A DNA stretch of 64,000 bases. Origin: Planctomycetota bacterium. GTDB lineage: Bacteria > Planctomycetota > Phycisphaerae > Phycisphaerales > UBA1924. Every line of letters begins with the position of its first letter. Within the stretch, counting starts at the first letter, position 1. The stretch covers positions 1-64,000 of the forward strand of contig JAGWZK010000018.1 in assembly GCA_018968885.1 (NCBI GenBank). The letters run 5' to 3'. Under the pieces are notes generated by a model. That model did no database searches and was not told where the DNA came from. It saw only the letters and a program-made list of their open reading frames with translations. Made by a program: the position numbers and the translations under genes. Of this stretch, positions 55,692-64,000 are shown one piece after another.

Positions 55692-56270
55692 TCATGAGTT
55701 CACACGAGGCAAAGGCGGCGGCTGATCGCCAGCCAGGTTCGTCACATGCCGCGCCGGATCACTCTGGTTTGCAGCCGCGCCATCCACCACCGTTTCCGCA
55801 CCCGACAATGGTTCAATCCCCAGAATTCGCAGGTTTCGCTCCGCGCATTTAAAGGCAAAGTCAAAGGCATCGCCCGCGATCGGGATCGAGCCAATTCCAA
55901 AATCGAGCACGATGTTGACAATGATGCGCGCCAGTTGGCTGATCGACGCCTTCATCCGCCGCGCCTCGTAGAGAATGTACAGGTTCAGCGCCAGCGACAC
56001 CACGTCACCAGCCACGGGAATCATGCCGATGATCGGATCCCATCCAACCGAAAACTTGCTCCCCGGAAGCCGAACTGACGAATCCATCCACCTTGCCAGA
56101 TATCGCAGGCGTTTGATCCTCGTTTCCCGCTCCACATCATCATTCAGAACTTTGTAGGTCAGCTTGGCGGCGCGCAGAGCCTTCTCTTTGCCGGTCAGCC
56201 CTGCTCCACCCTGCGGCACGCCGGTGACCGATTCAGGCGACGAAGATGCCGGCACTCTCGAAGAATCCAT
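55692..56270 (-). CDS. DUF4112 membrane-associated protein
   Basis: 192 residues. The DUF4112 pattern is present from about residue 55: ARWMDSSVRLPGSKFSVGWDP, IIGMIPVAGDVVSLALNLYILYEARRM, and GIGSIPIAGDAFDFAFKCAERNLRIL. Two hydrophobic stretches may lie on or in the membrane. Short disordered ends rich in Ser/Pro. No established function for the family. The ATG at 56270 is preferred to a GTG at 56306. Downstream of, and on the same strand as, the anchored gene at 56319. Confidence 0.85.
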   Translation of the reverse strand: MDSSRVPASSSPESVTGVPQGGAGLTGKEKALRAAKLTYKVLNDDVERETRIKRLRYLARWMDSSVRLPGSKFSVGWDPIIGMIPVAGDVVSLALNLYILYEARRMKASISQLARIIVNIVLDFGIGSIPIAGDAFDFAFKCAERNLRILGIEPLSGAETVVDGAAANQSDPARHVTNLAGDQPPPLPRVNS

Positions 56271-56318
56271 ACACACTTCTTGGGAAAACGACCCCACGAA
56301 TGCCACATCCGCCTGAGA

Positions 56319-57080
56319 CTACTTCCCGCCTGATCCGGGGGCGCTCACGGGCTGACTTTCAGGAGCCGGAGCCGTTGCAGGAACGGATGACGGAGCAAGT
56401 CCCTTGGTGCCACCCGGAGGTGCTGGTTCAGGGCGTCCGAGTCCCTTGGCGATCACCTTGTCGATCTCATACACCAGATCAATGGTGAAGGGTTCGTTGG
56501 AGACCTTCGCGGCATCCGCGGTCTCCTTTGACTTGGCAAAGAGTGCCTTCAGATCCGCATCGGTCAGCTTCTGCTTCATCTTCTTGTTGCCGAATGGATC
56601 AGTCTCCGACACCGTGTCAATCACGGCCTGAAGATTCTGCGGCTTTAGCGATCCATCACTCATGCCACGCGCGACACGCTGCAATTCCAGCCGCCCTGCA
56701 TCCTTCTCTTCCTTGGTTAAGCCGGACTTTTCAATATGAGCCTTGTCGATGCCATACACAGCACCTGCCGCCATGATCGGCGATTCTGCGAGTGCCTTCA
56801 TCACGTTTCCAAATTGCTCGGTCGAGATCTTGCCATCCTCAAAGTCCTTCGTCAGCGCGTCGACACGTGAGATCACCGCCGACTTCTGATCGTCGGCAAG
56901 TGAGCTTTTCTGCACGATTCCGGTCGTGCTCTGACGCATGACGCTACCCGCCCAACCCTTCCAGCTCAGTGCCACCCAGATAACGATGGCGACGATCAGT
57001 GCCAGAACGATGCCTGCAGCGATCAGGCAACCTTTGCCAATGCTGCCGCGGCGGGCTGTGAACATGCGGGAAGTTGCCAT
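56319..57080 (-). CDS. Single-span anchored protein of unknown function
   Basis: 253 residues. Basic N-terminus, one membrane helix at about 17-40 (CLIAAGIVLALIVAIVIWVAL), then a mostly helical, charged region with KDFEDGKISTEQF, LESPIMAAGAVYGI and EEKDAGRLELQRVARGM. The last 45 residues are Pro/Ala/Ser-rich. AAGGGG precedes the ATG. No family recognised; likely extracytoplasmic. Confidence 0.7.
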   Translation of the reverse strand: MATSRMFTARRGSIGKGCLIAAGIVLALIVAIVIWVALSWKGWAGSVMRQSTTGIVQKSSLADDQKSAVISRVDALTKDFEDGKISTEQFGNVMKALAESPIMAAGAVYGIDKAHIEKSGLTKEEKDAGRLELQRVARGMSDGSLKPQNLQAVIDTVSETDPFGNKKMKQKLTDADLKALFAKSKETADAAKVSNEPFTIDLVYEIDKVIAKGLGRPEPAPPGGTKGLAPSSVPATAPAPESQPVSAPGSGGK

Positions 57081-57236
57081 GAGAAAACCCCTTGCTTCAG
57101 AAGTGCTGCACAAGTGTATCAGCAGTCAGAGGGCGCAGCCTCGGTGCAAACTCTTGACCACCTTGCTCATTCGTACTTCTATGCACCATGAACCCGATGC
57201 TCTCCACCGCCGTTCTGGCTTTCACTCGTCACTCAA

Positions 57237-57267
57237 TAAAAACACCCCGAGCTCTCACTCGGGGTGT
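57237..57267 (-). terminator. Intrinsic terminator of the FKBP gene
   Basis: On the minus strand ACACCCCGAG pairs with CTCGGGGTGT (57242-57251 with 57258-57267), 6-nt loop, followed by TTTTATTG. It lies 27 nt after the gene's stop. Same stem core as the terminators at 18686, 42403 and 43323. Confidence 0.92.
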
Positions 57268-57293
57268 TCGTGATTCAAAACGATCCAGCGTGC

Positions 57294-57944
57294 TTACTTG
57301 GTATCGAACATCTCGATCTCAAAGATCAGCGTGGCCTTGGGCGGAATGGTGGGCGGGCGGCCTGCCTCGCCGTAAGCCAGCTGATACGGAATGGTCAGTT
57401 TGCGCTTGCCGCCAACCTTCATTCCGGGAATGCCCTGCTGCCAACCCTTGATGAGTGAACCAAGAGGGAATGTCGCCGGGCGACCACGTTTGTGGGATGA
57501 GTCAAACTCCTCACCATTTTCGAGTGTGCCGCGATAATGAATGGTCACGGTCGCGTTGGGCTTGCACTCTGCGCCAGTGCCGACAACCAGATCCTCAAGG
57601 ATCAGGCCGCCGGGAAGTTCTTGCTTGGTGGGTGTGTTTGGGGGGGTCACGACTGCGGGCTCCTTTGGTGCTGCTGTTGGGGTTGCCGGGGGTGTGGTTG
57701 CTGGGGGTGTTGTTGCCGGCGCTGGGGTCGGTGCAGGCGCTGGCTTGGTCTGGGGCGTGGCATCCGAGTTGGCATCCGGCTTGGCGTCCGGGTTCACGGC
57801 GTGCGTCTTGCTCGGGCCCGGCGTAGTGCTGGGCGCGGGGGTTGTAGCAGGTGCCGTGCTAGTTGTGGATGTGGGCTTTTCACACCCACCCAGAACACTG
57901 ACTGCCAACCCTGCCGCGAACATTACAACCAATCCAGTCTTCAT
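57294..57944 (-). CDS. FKBP-type peptidyl-prolyl isomerase lipoprotein
   Basis: 216 residues. Lipoprotein signal with lipobox LGGC (about 17-20), a Thr/Pro/Ala-rich linker of about 80 residues, then a complete FKBP domain: LEDLVVGTGAECKPNATVTIHYRG, EEFDSSHKRGRPATFPLG, LIKGWQQGIPGMKVGGKRKL, IPYQLAYGEAG and IPPKATLIFEIEM. The aromatic residues lining the active site are present. It should sit in the outer or cytoplasmic membrane as a periplasmic foldase. GGAG lies before the ATG. Confidence 0.93.
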   Translation of the reverse strand: MKTGLVVMFAAGLAVSVLGGCEKPTSTTSTAPATTPAPSTTPGPSKTHAVNPDAKPDANSDATPQTKPAPAPTPAPATTPPATTPPATPTAAPKEPAVVTPPNTPTKQELPGGLILEDLVVGTGAECKPNATVTIHYRGTLENGEEFDSSHKRGRPATFPLGSLIKGWQQGIPGMKVGGKRKLTIPYQLAYGEAGRPPTIPPKATLIFEIEMFDTK

Positions 57945-58032
57945 GCTTGGCTCCTGATTGAGACGAAACCGTAGCGGGGCTTTTCCCATCAATCTGATTT
58001 ACCACCATCTTCACCGACAGGAGCACTTTCCC

Positions 58033-59511
58033 ATGGGCGGCCCGATGATCAGTATCCTGCTCCTCTTTGTGCTGATTCTCGGCATCGGCTCACTCATCCT
58101 GGGTCTTTGGCTGCTCTTGCGGTGGCGACGGGGCCGGCGGTCCGGCACCCACCCCACCTGCCGCGCTTGCGGCTTTGATTTGCGCGGTCTCACGCCGACC
58201 AATTCCGACTCGACCCCATCAGCCCCATGCCCAGAGTGCGGCACCGCGTTGACACCTGACAACATCGCCAAGGGCGACCCCCGCCGCTCACCATTCACAC
58301 TCGTCGTCGCCCTTCTCTGCATTCTGCTCGCACTTGGGATATTCGGGCTCGCGTTGCGGCGAATCTGGCCAACCCTCACCAGTCGTCTGCCCACACCAAT
58401 CCTGGTGGTGCAATCGGCGCTTGATCGCACAGACTCCTTAGGCACGGTGACGGAACTTGCCAGCCGCGTCGGCACCACACGCATGAGCGCGGATCATGCC
58501 GCCACGCTCATCGATCGCGCCCTGGATCAACAAAAGAACGCGCTGGTGTGGATTCCTGCTTGGGGACTGATCGTCGAAACTGCCTACGGAGCAAACCTCA
58601 CCACACACGAGCAATGGCAGCAATACCTGCACGTCGCGGCGACACCGATGGTGGAAGTTTCCAGCAAGGTTGCAGCAGGCGACCCATTGTCTATCGATCT
58701 GGGCGTCAAAAACTCGCGCGTGTCGCAGCGCTCGCAATCGCTGCCGATGATCAGCATGCAACCCACGATTGATGTGGACGGCGTGCGGATCACCGACTCT
58801 CGACTTCGAGGGGGCACCTTCGGATTGGCGCCCGGCGGGGCGACGTGGAGCACATACTCCTGCGACACCAGCGCACTGCAACCGGGGCAGCGCACGCTGA
58901 CACTGCGGATTCAGACTCCGATTCGCCAGCGCACGGGCGACGGCAGTTACGACGATTCCAAGCCACCCACGATCACCTTGGACTACACCATCACGCGGCC
59001 ACTGACGGTTGAAACCAAAGGAACCGCGACACATGCCATGAAGACAGACGCCGCGCTTGCCGAGGCAGTGCGAAAGGCCATTGACGTGCGTGATTTCACT
59101 CTTGAAGATGGCTATCCAGAGGGGACGATTCGAGCGAGCCACTTTGTGTATTTTGAAGCACTCCCTCACGGCGTCGCCATGCAGATGATCCTGCAGGTGC
59201 GCAATCCCGACGGCACATTCATCGAGCGAATTGTCGGCAAAGTGGCTCGCGAAGCCCAGCCCAAGACCGGCTCGCATGGCGTGGGCGGCGGCATGGATAT
59301 CAAAGACCCTGCACCCTTCGTCGAGGCCCTGCGCATCGCCGGCGAGGGAACCCTCGTCTTGCGCCCGGATCTGGATGTCGCCAAGACCCGCCCCAATCTC
59401 TATGAAATCTGGGGGGAAGAGATCGTCGTTCCGAGTGTAAAGGTCAAGCTTAAACTCAAGGCGCTCCGCAGCGAACAGGAACACCCCAAAGAGCGCACGC
59501 CCGCAAAGTAA
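58033..59511 (+). CDS. Membrane protein with zinc-ribbon loop
   Basis: 492 residues. First membrane helix at about 5-26 (ILLLFVLILGIGSLILGLWLLL). A cytoplasmic zinc-ribbon with two pairs of Cys follows (CRACGFDLRG and CPECGTAL). Then a second helix (about 94-112), leaving about 370 residues outside with beta-rich character. This layout occurs in many planctomycete proteins without known function. Start at 58033 has AGGAG upstream; 58045 is also possible. Divergent from the FKBP gene. Confidence 0.8.
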   Translation: MGGPMISILLLFVLILGIGSLILGLWLLLRWRRGRRSGTHPTCRACGFDLRGLTPTNSDSTPSAPCPECGTALTPDNIAKGDPRRSPFTLVVALLCILLALGIFGLALRRIWPTLTSRLPTPILVVQSALDRTDSLGTVTELASRVGTTRMSADHAATLIDRALDQQKNALVWIPAWGLIVETAYGANLTTHEQWQQYLHVAATPMVEVSSKVAAGDPLSIDLGVKNSRVSQRSQSLPMISMQPTIDVDGVRITDSRLRGGTFGLAPGGATWSTYSCDTSALQPGQRTLTLRIQTPIRQRTGDGSYDDSKPPTITLDYTITRPLTVETKGTATHAMKTDAALAEAVRKAIDVRDFTLEDGYPEGTIRASHFVYFEALPHGVAMQMILQVRNPDGTFIERIVGKVAREAQPKTGSHGVGGGMDIKDPAPFVEALRIAGEGTLVLRPDLDVAKTRPNLYEIWGEEIVVPSVKVKLKLKALRSEQEHPKERTPAK

Positions 59512-59514
59512 CCC

Positions 59515-60405
59515 TTACTCCACACTCGCCAGACTCACCACCCGCGCCATCATCTCCTCAGCGAGCGGCGGGTCCGCCAGATCAATCGGCAGATACACAC
59601 CCCTCTCATGGTCGCTGTTCAGGATCAAGACGCACGGGTCCACCAGCCGCGCCCCATTCTCGGCATGTTCATGCCCCACGATGAACGTGCTCACCCCCCA
59701 CCGCTCCACCAGATCCTCAACCAGTTCGTGGTCATAGCCGCGACCCCAGACCAGCAAGTGCACCGAGCCCTTCCGCGGCTCATAATCCTCGCTGGTCAAC
59801 TCGCGCGACAGGATCGTGGGGTCAAAGCGCGTCATCATCGCCGCGCTGGGCAACGAGTGCGACACCAGAAACTCTCCTCGTGGCCCCGAACAACGCAGCG
59901 CAATCGGCATCGATCGAATGAACGCCTTGATCGCGTTCAGCACCTCTTCAGCGCCATCGCCAAAGACGTATTCAACGCCAGCGTTGAAGGCCTCCACGGG
60001 CTTGATGCCGTCTTTGATGATGTTGGTGCCGCTGTATTGGGCGAGTTCGTGGTTGGCCAGCAGCGTGTGCACGAACTCCGGATGCCGCGATTTGAGGTCT
60101 GCCACCTTGGCCAGGGCGCGATAGGAAAGATCGACACCACCGATCAAACGATCCGAGTGAATGACCTCATGCAAAACCAGGTGCGCTCGCTGCGCCGGAT
60201 CAGCACCCTCATCCAACCCCGCCGCGTGCACCACCTTGGCAAAGTGCATGGGGTTGTCGTGCAGATCTCCCGTCGCGATCAATCGCCCCGGGGCACTAAT
60301 GCGATCAATCCCAAAGTCGCGGCACGCCGCGGATAGATTCGCCGCCGTCCCTGCGGCAAAGGCAGCAATCACTTCGTCTTGGTTGGTGAGATCCACGAGG
60401 GGCAC
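59515..60405 (-). CDS. Metallophosphoesterase, calcineurin-like
   Basis: 296 residues from a GTG at 60405; the longer frame upstream is not protein-like. Motifs: IATGDLHDNPMHF (first metal ligands), LLANHELAQY (GNHE-type), VSHSLPS and FIVGHEHAENGARLV. No signal peptide, so cytoplasmic. Similar to bacterial serine/threonine-type or bis-nucleotide phosphatases in layout, but the substrate is open. It converges on the zinc-ribbon gene with a 3-nt gap. Confidence 0.85.
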   Translation of the reverse strand: MPLVDLTNQDEVIAAFAAGTAANLSAACRDFGIDRISAPGRLIATGDLHDNPMHFAKVVHAAGLDEGADPAQRAHLVLHEVIHSDRLIGGVDLSYRALAKVADLKSRHPEFVHTLLANHELAQYSGTNIIKDGIKPVEAFNAGVEYVFGDGAEEVLNAIKAFIRSMPIALRCSGPRGEFLVSHSLPSAAMMTRFDPTILSRELTSEDYEPRKGSVHLLVWGRGYDHELVEDLVERWGVSTFIVGHEHAENGARLVDPCVLILNSDHERGVYLPIDLADPPLAEEMMARVVSLASVE

Positions 60406-60537
60406 GGAATGAGCATACCAGAATACCGTACAGACTACAATCTCCTGACACAGCACGAAACAGCGACCATTGAACTCGCTCGGTGACTTGGATCGAGACT
60501 CTGAAGGAGCATTCTCATCACACGCAAGGCAAGAACG

Positions 60538-61290
60538 GTGACTGTGCTCGTGCTTGCCGCGATCGTTGCATCCGTCATCTTTGCATGGCAGTTCTTCGAT
60601 CGCCCGCCGCAACTCCCTACAGCAACCGCTGTCCGCATTGATTGGCCATGGAAAGGTACACCGCAAGATACGTCTGGTGTCATGATCGTAGTTCGTGAGC
60701 ATCCAAAGTCGCGTGACCTTCTTATCACATCAGTCAATCGCTACGCTTCGCCAGGAAAACTTGCCTCCATCTATGATCCGAGCAGTCTCAAGACAATCTC
60801 TCCGATATTTTGTTTGTCAAGGGCAGACAACATCATAAGCCAAGTGGACGAATCAGTCTGGAACGCATGCAAGAACTCGGTACACAGCGCGGAATGGGAT
60901 GTTTCATACAAAAAAATAGAGCGACGCACCAGCCGCGATGTCGCTGACAATAGTCTTTCGCCACTCTCAACAAAGCCAGCGGGCGAACGCTGGTATTCGA
61001 CTGCAACTTCACCCAAGGATATTGTCTTAGGACTTGTTTCCGCCTCAGGCAAGGTACGTAAGTCAGGACGTAGCGTTATTGCTTCAGAGAGATCTCAAAC
61101 TTGGTTTGAAGGACCATACTTTGCCGAGTTATTGAGAATCAGCGATAAGTCACGACTTTGCTCATATGAGCTCGTTGGTGCGCCTCCGTACTCAAACCCC
61201 ACTGGCACCGTCTGGACAGGCGAAGGCGGCTGGTACATTGTCTATTCATCACCGGATCTGTTCTGGGCTATTCCCAATCCGGCCAAATAG
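60538..61290 (+). CDS. Single-span membrane-anchored hypothetical protein, low-GC region
   Basis: 250 residues from a GTG. Hydrophobic start (VLVLAAIVASVIFAWQFF, about 3-20) is a signal anchor, followed by a soluble part with patterns such as GVMIVVREHPKSRDLLIT and WTGEGGWYIVYSSPDLFWAIP. No family recognised. The DNA is visibly richer in A/T than its neighbours, with A runs and TTT/ATA codons, which suggests horizontal acquisition or relaxed selection. It ends 14 nt from the convergent kinase gene. Confidence 0.65.
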   Translation: MTVLVLAAIVASVIFAWQFFDRPPQLPTATAVRIDWPWKGTPQDTSGVMIVVREHPKSRDLLITSVNRYASPGKLASIYDPSSLKTISPIFCLSRADNIISQVDESVWNACKNSVHSAEWDVSYKKIERRTSRDVADNSLSPLSTKPAGERWYSTATSPKDIVLGLVSASGKVRKSGRSVIASERSQTWFEGPYFAELLRISDKSRLCSYELVGAPPYSNPTGTVWTGEGGWYIVYSSPDLFWAIPNPAK

Positions 61291-61304
61291 TCTGCGAACG
61301 ACGC

Positions 61305-62201
61305 TTACGTCATGCTCGGTTCATCATCCACCACCGCGTCTTTGGCCTTCAAGATGCCGTAGATCAGGTTCAACTTGTCCGCGACGATCTTCATGCTCGC
61401 GGGGCGTTTGGCGGGGTCGATCTCGACGCACTCCATGATCAGGTACGACAGCCGCGGATGAATGCGGGGGTTGATCTCGCTGGGCGGCGTGGGCCGCTCC
61501 ATCAATGAATCATCGACGTGGCCGACGAGTGAATCACCCTTGGCCAGCGCGGTGGGAATGTGCTTGCGTGTCAGCACCCAGTACATCGTGGCGCCCAGGT
61601 TGTAGATATCCGTCGCCGGCGTAATCGGGCGTCGGTGCACCTGCTCAGGCGCGATGTAATCTGGCGTGCCCTGAATGCGGGGCTTGACAGTTCCGATCTT
61701 GCACGATTGACCAAGGTCGATCAACTTGGCGGTGCCCTGACCATCAGAGAGCACGACGATGTTGTTGGGCTTCATATCCGCATGCACATAGCCATGATCG
61801 TGCATGGCGTGCATGGCCTCGGCCACCTGCTGGAAAATGTGCACGGCCTGCTCAAACGTCGCCGGAGGCGAGCGATCCAAGGCCACACCATCCACAAACT
61901 CCATCACCAAGAACAACTCAGACACGCTGAGCAGACCCGACTTCTTCTTGATCACGCGCTCGATCTTGCGAATCGCCGGGTGGTCGATCTCATTGGCGAC
62001 CTTGTACTCAATCTCGGCCTGCTCCAGAAAGCGATCGTCCTTGTCCGTGTGCTTCTCCACATGTTTCAAAGACCAGATCTGCTTGGTCTTGGGATCCTGC
62101 ACCAGATAAATCACAGAGGCAGCACCGCGGCCCAGCTCGGCCATGACGCGATATCCCTCGATGATGTCACCTTTCTTGATATCGGACACGAGAACCGCCA
62201 C
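61305..62201 (-). CDS. Serine/threonine protein kinase
   Basis: 298 residues, a cytoplasmic Hanks-type kinase with no membrane segment. Gly-rich loop ELGRGAASVIYLV (about 22-34), catalytic Lys 46 (WSLKHVEK), Glu in the alpha-C helix region, catalytic loop HADMKPNN (140-147, His-Ala-Asp instead of HRD), Mg motif DLG (162-164, instead of DFG) and GTPDYIAPEQ. All acidic catalytic residues are kept. The lack of an HRD Arg suggests it does not need activation-loop phosphorylation. Start GTG at 62201 follows GGA-rich sequence; the upstream extension is unlikely. Confidence 0.93.
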   Translation of the reverse strand: MAVLVSDIKKGDIIEGYRVMAELGRGAASVIYLVQDPKTKQIWSLKHVEKHTDKDDRFLEQAEIEYKVANEIDHPAIRKIERVIKKKSGLLSVSELFLVMEFVDGVALDRSPPATFEQAVHIFQQVAEAMHAMHDHGYVHADMKPNNIVVLSDGQGTAKLIDLGQSCKIGTVKPRIQGTPDYIAPEQVHRRPITPATDIYNLGATMYWVLTRKHIPTALAKGDSLVGHVDDSLMERPTPPSEINPRIHPRLSYLIMECVEIDPAKRPASMKIVADKLNLIYGILKAKDAVVDDEPSMT

Positions 62202-62642
62202 CTCTCCATCCTTCCCGGCTGAGTAACCCACCCGACACAAGGTGGGAAACCCTGTGACAGACGACGCGAGTTGTCATCGTCAGATGGCCCGGAGCACTCA
62301 ACCCCGTTTTGGCCCTCAAATGGGCAAATCGGGAATCTGCTCCGGGGTTTCCGACGTTCGGAAGATTGACGTGCCCATGCACTTGCACTTGCCAATGCAT
62401 CCGAGGTGCCGATCGCGCGCCCGAGTGGGCCGTTTGCGACCTGCCGCGGCAGGGCGGCACGATCAGAACGACCCGCCACGCCCAGTTCAGCCACCGACCC
62501 ATCCGCACCCGGCCCCCCACCGGTTCCGGTGACCGATCGATCGACAGCGGCATACAGAATATCCGCGATTTCCGGATCGTGCAGAAATCTGCCCAGATTG
62601 TCGCGGATCTTTGCAAACCCTCTTCCTACCCCAAGCCAAACG
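62202..62642. other. Gene-free stretch upstream of the kinase
   Basis: About 440 nt without a supported gene. It contains the kinase promoter region. Near 62380-62400 a short repeat of AAGTGCAAGTGCAT type is seen on the minus strand. No RNA family was recognised. Confidence 0.45.
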
Positions 62643-62677
62643 CAAAAAGCATCGTGGCCGGACTGTTCCGGCCACGA
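62643..62677 (-). terminator. Intrinsic terminator of the amidase gene
   Basis: TCGTGGCCGGA and TCCGGCCACGA (62652-62662 with 62667-62677) form a perfect 11-bp stem. On the minus strand it is followed by TGCTTTTTGCG. It lies 30 nt after the stop of the amidase. Confidence 0.93.
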
Positions 62678-62707
62678 AGATCATTGAAATTCAGAGTTTG
62701 TTGTCAG

Positions 62708-63403
62708 TTAGCGATTGCGGGGCTGGCCAGCACCAGCAACCGCTCCAAAATCCTTGAGCTGGGCGCGGAACTGAGCCGCCGGGAAGTTGGACCCGGGGTT
62801 CTTGGTGGTGGGGTCCAGATCCGAAGGGAGGTAGATCTTCTGGCGGTCGATGCCGAATTCCTTAGCCAGGGTGTTGGTCAGACGGACCAATTGATCCAAC
62901 TGATCGCTGGAGAAGGGCTTGCGGTTGCCATCACCTACCAGACAGATGGCAATAGCGTTCTGATTCAGCCAGGGGCCGAACTTGCCACTGCTGTGGCGGC
63001 CAGCCGTCTGGTCCATCCATGATGAGCCGACGTGGAGCTCACCATCGCCCATGCCGTTGCCGTTGCCAATCACGAACTGAAAAGCCGTCTGACGACCACC
63101 GGTCGCGCTGGAAAGTGATTCCGAAGTGGCGAAGGGCGAAGCCGAGTGGTGAATGACAATTGCCTGCCAACGACCTTTCTGAATCGGGGCATTGGTGCGG
63201 AAAATCGCATCGATCTTGGGGGCTTCAACTGCCGCAGCCATCAGGGCAGGAAGCGTCACCGACTCAGGAGCCGTGGGGCGCGAAGAGCGATCCAGCGCGG
63301 CAAGGCCGGCACCGACCACCAACATAGCACCGACCAGCGACGCACTCACCACGTGAGAGCGCTTGCGTGAGCGTGCCGTCTTTCGCATCGTCTTCTTAGC
63401 CAT
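62708..63403 (-). CDS. N-acetylmuramoyl-L-alanine amidase (PGRP/amidase_2 type), membrane anchored
   Basis: 231 residues. Basic N-terminus and a signal anchor at about 18-37 (VVSASLVGAMLVVGAGLAAL). The amidase_2 fold is seen in QAIVIHHSASP (His zinc ligand), FQFVIGNGNGMGDGELHVG, MDQTAGRHSSG (His) and NQNAIAICLVGDG. It should cleave the Mur-NAc to L-Ala bond in the periplasm. The third zinc ligand is not obvious, so activity is likely but not certain. Followed by a strong terminator; single-gene transcript. Confidence 0.85.
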   Translation of the reverse strand: MAKKTMRKTARSRKRSHVVSASLVGAMLVVGAGLAALDRSSRPTAPESVTLPALMAAAVEAPKIDAIFRTNAPIQKGRWQAIVIHHSASPFATSESLSSATGGRQTAFQFVIGNGNGMGDGELHVGSSWMDQTAGRHSSGKFGPWLNQNAIAICLVGDGNRKPFSSDQLDQLVRLTNTLAKEFGIDRQKIYLPSDLDPTTKNPGSNFPAAQFRAQLKDFGAVAGAGQPRNR

Positions 63404-63593
63404 GGTCAGTCACCCATCCTGGGAGAACCAAGCGTATCCGCGAGGCAGTCCGATCTTACTCGCGCCCAATGCTATCGACAGTTTCTCCAGAATTCATGTA
63501 TCGGACTTGCACACCCTAACAGAAAATCTGCATTTCACCGCGAATAAATCGGTTCGGACGTTCTTCATCGCGCAAGTGGTGCGCTTCACCTCA

Positions 63594-63839
63594 TCACTCG
63601 GTGTGCACGAGGCGCTTGCGCAGATTGGGGACCTTGCGGCCAAATTCATCTTCGATCAGCGTCTGAGCGCGGCTGTCGCGGGCCTGATCAAAACGATCAA
63701 ACTGGCTGCGATCCTCGTTGGGACCAAAGACCGGCGGGCGGCAGCCGGTGAGAATCGCCGCGCTAGCGCACACCAGCACACAGGTGGCCAGTTGCCGCGA
63801 GCGAATCGAATCGAGACTGAATCGCCGACGAATGATCAT
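63594..63839 (-). CDS. Small lipoprotein coupled to the RNA methyltransferase
   Basis: 81 residues. Lipoprotein signal with lipobox AILTGC (about 28-33) followed by a charged helical tail (NEDRSQFDRFDQARDSRAQ, EFGRKVPNLRKRLVH). The ATG at 63839 overlaps the stop of the upstream methyltransferase (ATGA), so translation is coupled. No family recognised. The longer frame adds a segment inside the upstream gene. Confidence 0.7.
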   Translation of the reverse strand: MIIRRRFSLDSIRSRQLATCVLVCASAAILTGCRPPVFGPNEDRSQFDRFDQARDSRAQTLIEDEFGRKVPNLRKRLVHTE

Positions 63840-64000
63840 GGGCGGAGTGTACCTTGGGTTCGCGCGATCGTGCACCCCGGGCCGATGGTCAAATCACCCC
63901 TTTGTTGCAACTGTCGGATGCCCTCGTAAATGACCGCGCAAACTGCGGTCGCCAGATTCAACGACCTCTCACCCGCCACCATCGGCATCCGCACCAGTCG
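63836..64000 (-). CDS. SpoU-family RNA 2'-O-methyltransferase, C-terminal end
   Basis: 54 codons at the right edge, frame open to the boundary. It reads LVRMPMVAGERSLNLATAVC, AVIYEGIRQL, which is SpoU motif 3 (IPM..xSLNLSxAVxxxxYE) of the SPOUT knot. The closest style is TrmL, which methylates the wobble base of tRNA-Leu, but TrmH-like enzymes share the motif. The start and catalytic Arg lie outside. It continues with the coupled lipoprotein. Confidence 0.8.
   Translation of the reverse strand, partial: RLVRMPMVAGERSLNLATAVCAVIYEGIRQLQQRGDLTIGPGCTIARTQGTLRP

Overview
The window looks like chromosomal DNA of a Planctomycetota bacterium, most likely of the Phycisphaerae. Three signs point there. 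The 23S rRNA gene has no 16S gene upstream of it. There is a DUF1549/DUF1553, DUF1501 and DUF2231/cytochrome c cluster of the kind planctomycetes carry. Many secreted proteins end in a short PxPG, hydrophobic, ARRRR anchor, a PEP-CTERM-like tail common in Phycisphaerae. No species can be named from sequence alone.

Layout. 1-2420 (minus) is the 5' part of a 23S rRNA gene with its own promoter and leader. 3076-8717 (minus) is a type IV pilus/type II secretion-like membrane operon headed by a PilM-PilN fusion. 8972-21520 holds mostly housekeeping and conserved hypothetical genes: Memo-like protein, CusF-like lipoprotein, tautomerase, FG-GAP/UnbV protein, NTF2-like protein, AIM24 protein, TSUP transporter, an RRM protein, and thiC under a TPP riboswitch. 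One PEP-CTERM-like gene there is split by an in-frame amber codon.

21631-30780 is an accessory, decaying region. It opens at a hybrid junction where a VOC-family gene is cut and continues as the 3' half of tRNA-Gly(CCC). It holds a PEP-CTERM-like gene whose promoter spacer contains eleven consecutive G, a tyrosine recombinase broken by several frameshifts, a coiled-coil protein, an excisionase-like regulator, a truncated phosphoesterase operon, duplicated gene remnants, and a truncated D12 adenine methyltransferase. It ends at an intact tRNA-Pro(CGG).

30958-40567 carries a pseudopilin, a very large SecA (1406 aa) with repeat-bearing insertions, a stand-alone TSCPD protein, a Phd/RelE toxin-antitoxin pair behind a regular GTAC operator array, small membrane proteins and a Tat-exported phosphoesterase. 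40786-43295 is a tandem run of three PEP-CTERM-like genes, each with its own terminator. 43525-55661 contains pdhA and pdhB about 10 kb apart, with a SugE-type transporter, a Nudix hydrolase and the planctomycete cytochrome/DUF1501 cluster between them. 55692-64000 carries a DUF4112 protein, an FKBP lipoprotein, zinc-ribbon and anchored membrane proteins, a phosphoesterase, a Ser/Thr kinase, a PGRP-type amidase, a small lipoprotein and the 3' end of a SpoU-family RNA methyltransferase.

The leads I rate highest are the G11 promoter spacer (possible phase variation), the GTAC operator array, the VOC/tRNA-Gly junction, the amber-interrupted secreted gene, the SecA repeat insertion and the PilM-PilN fusion. 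No CRISPR array was seen. No search or computation was run: family names are recognition from sequence.
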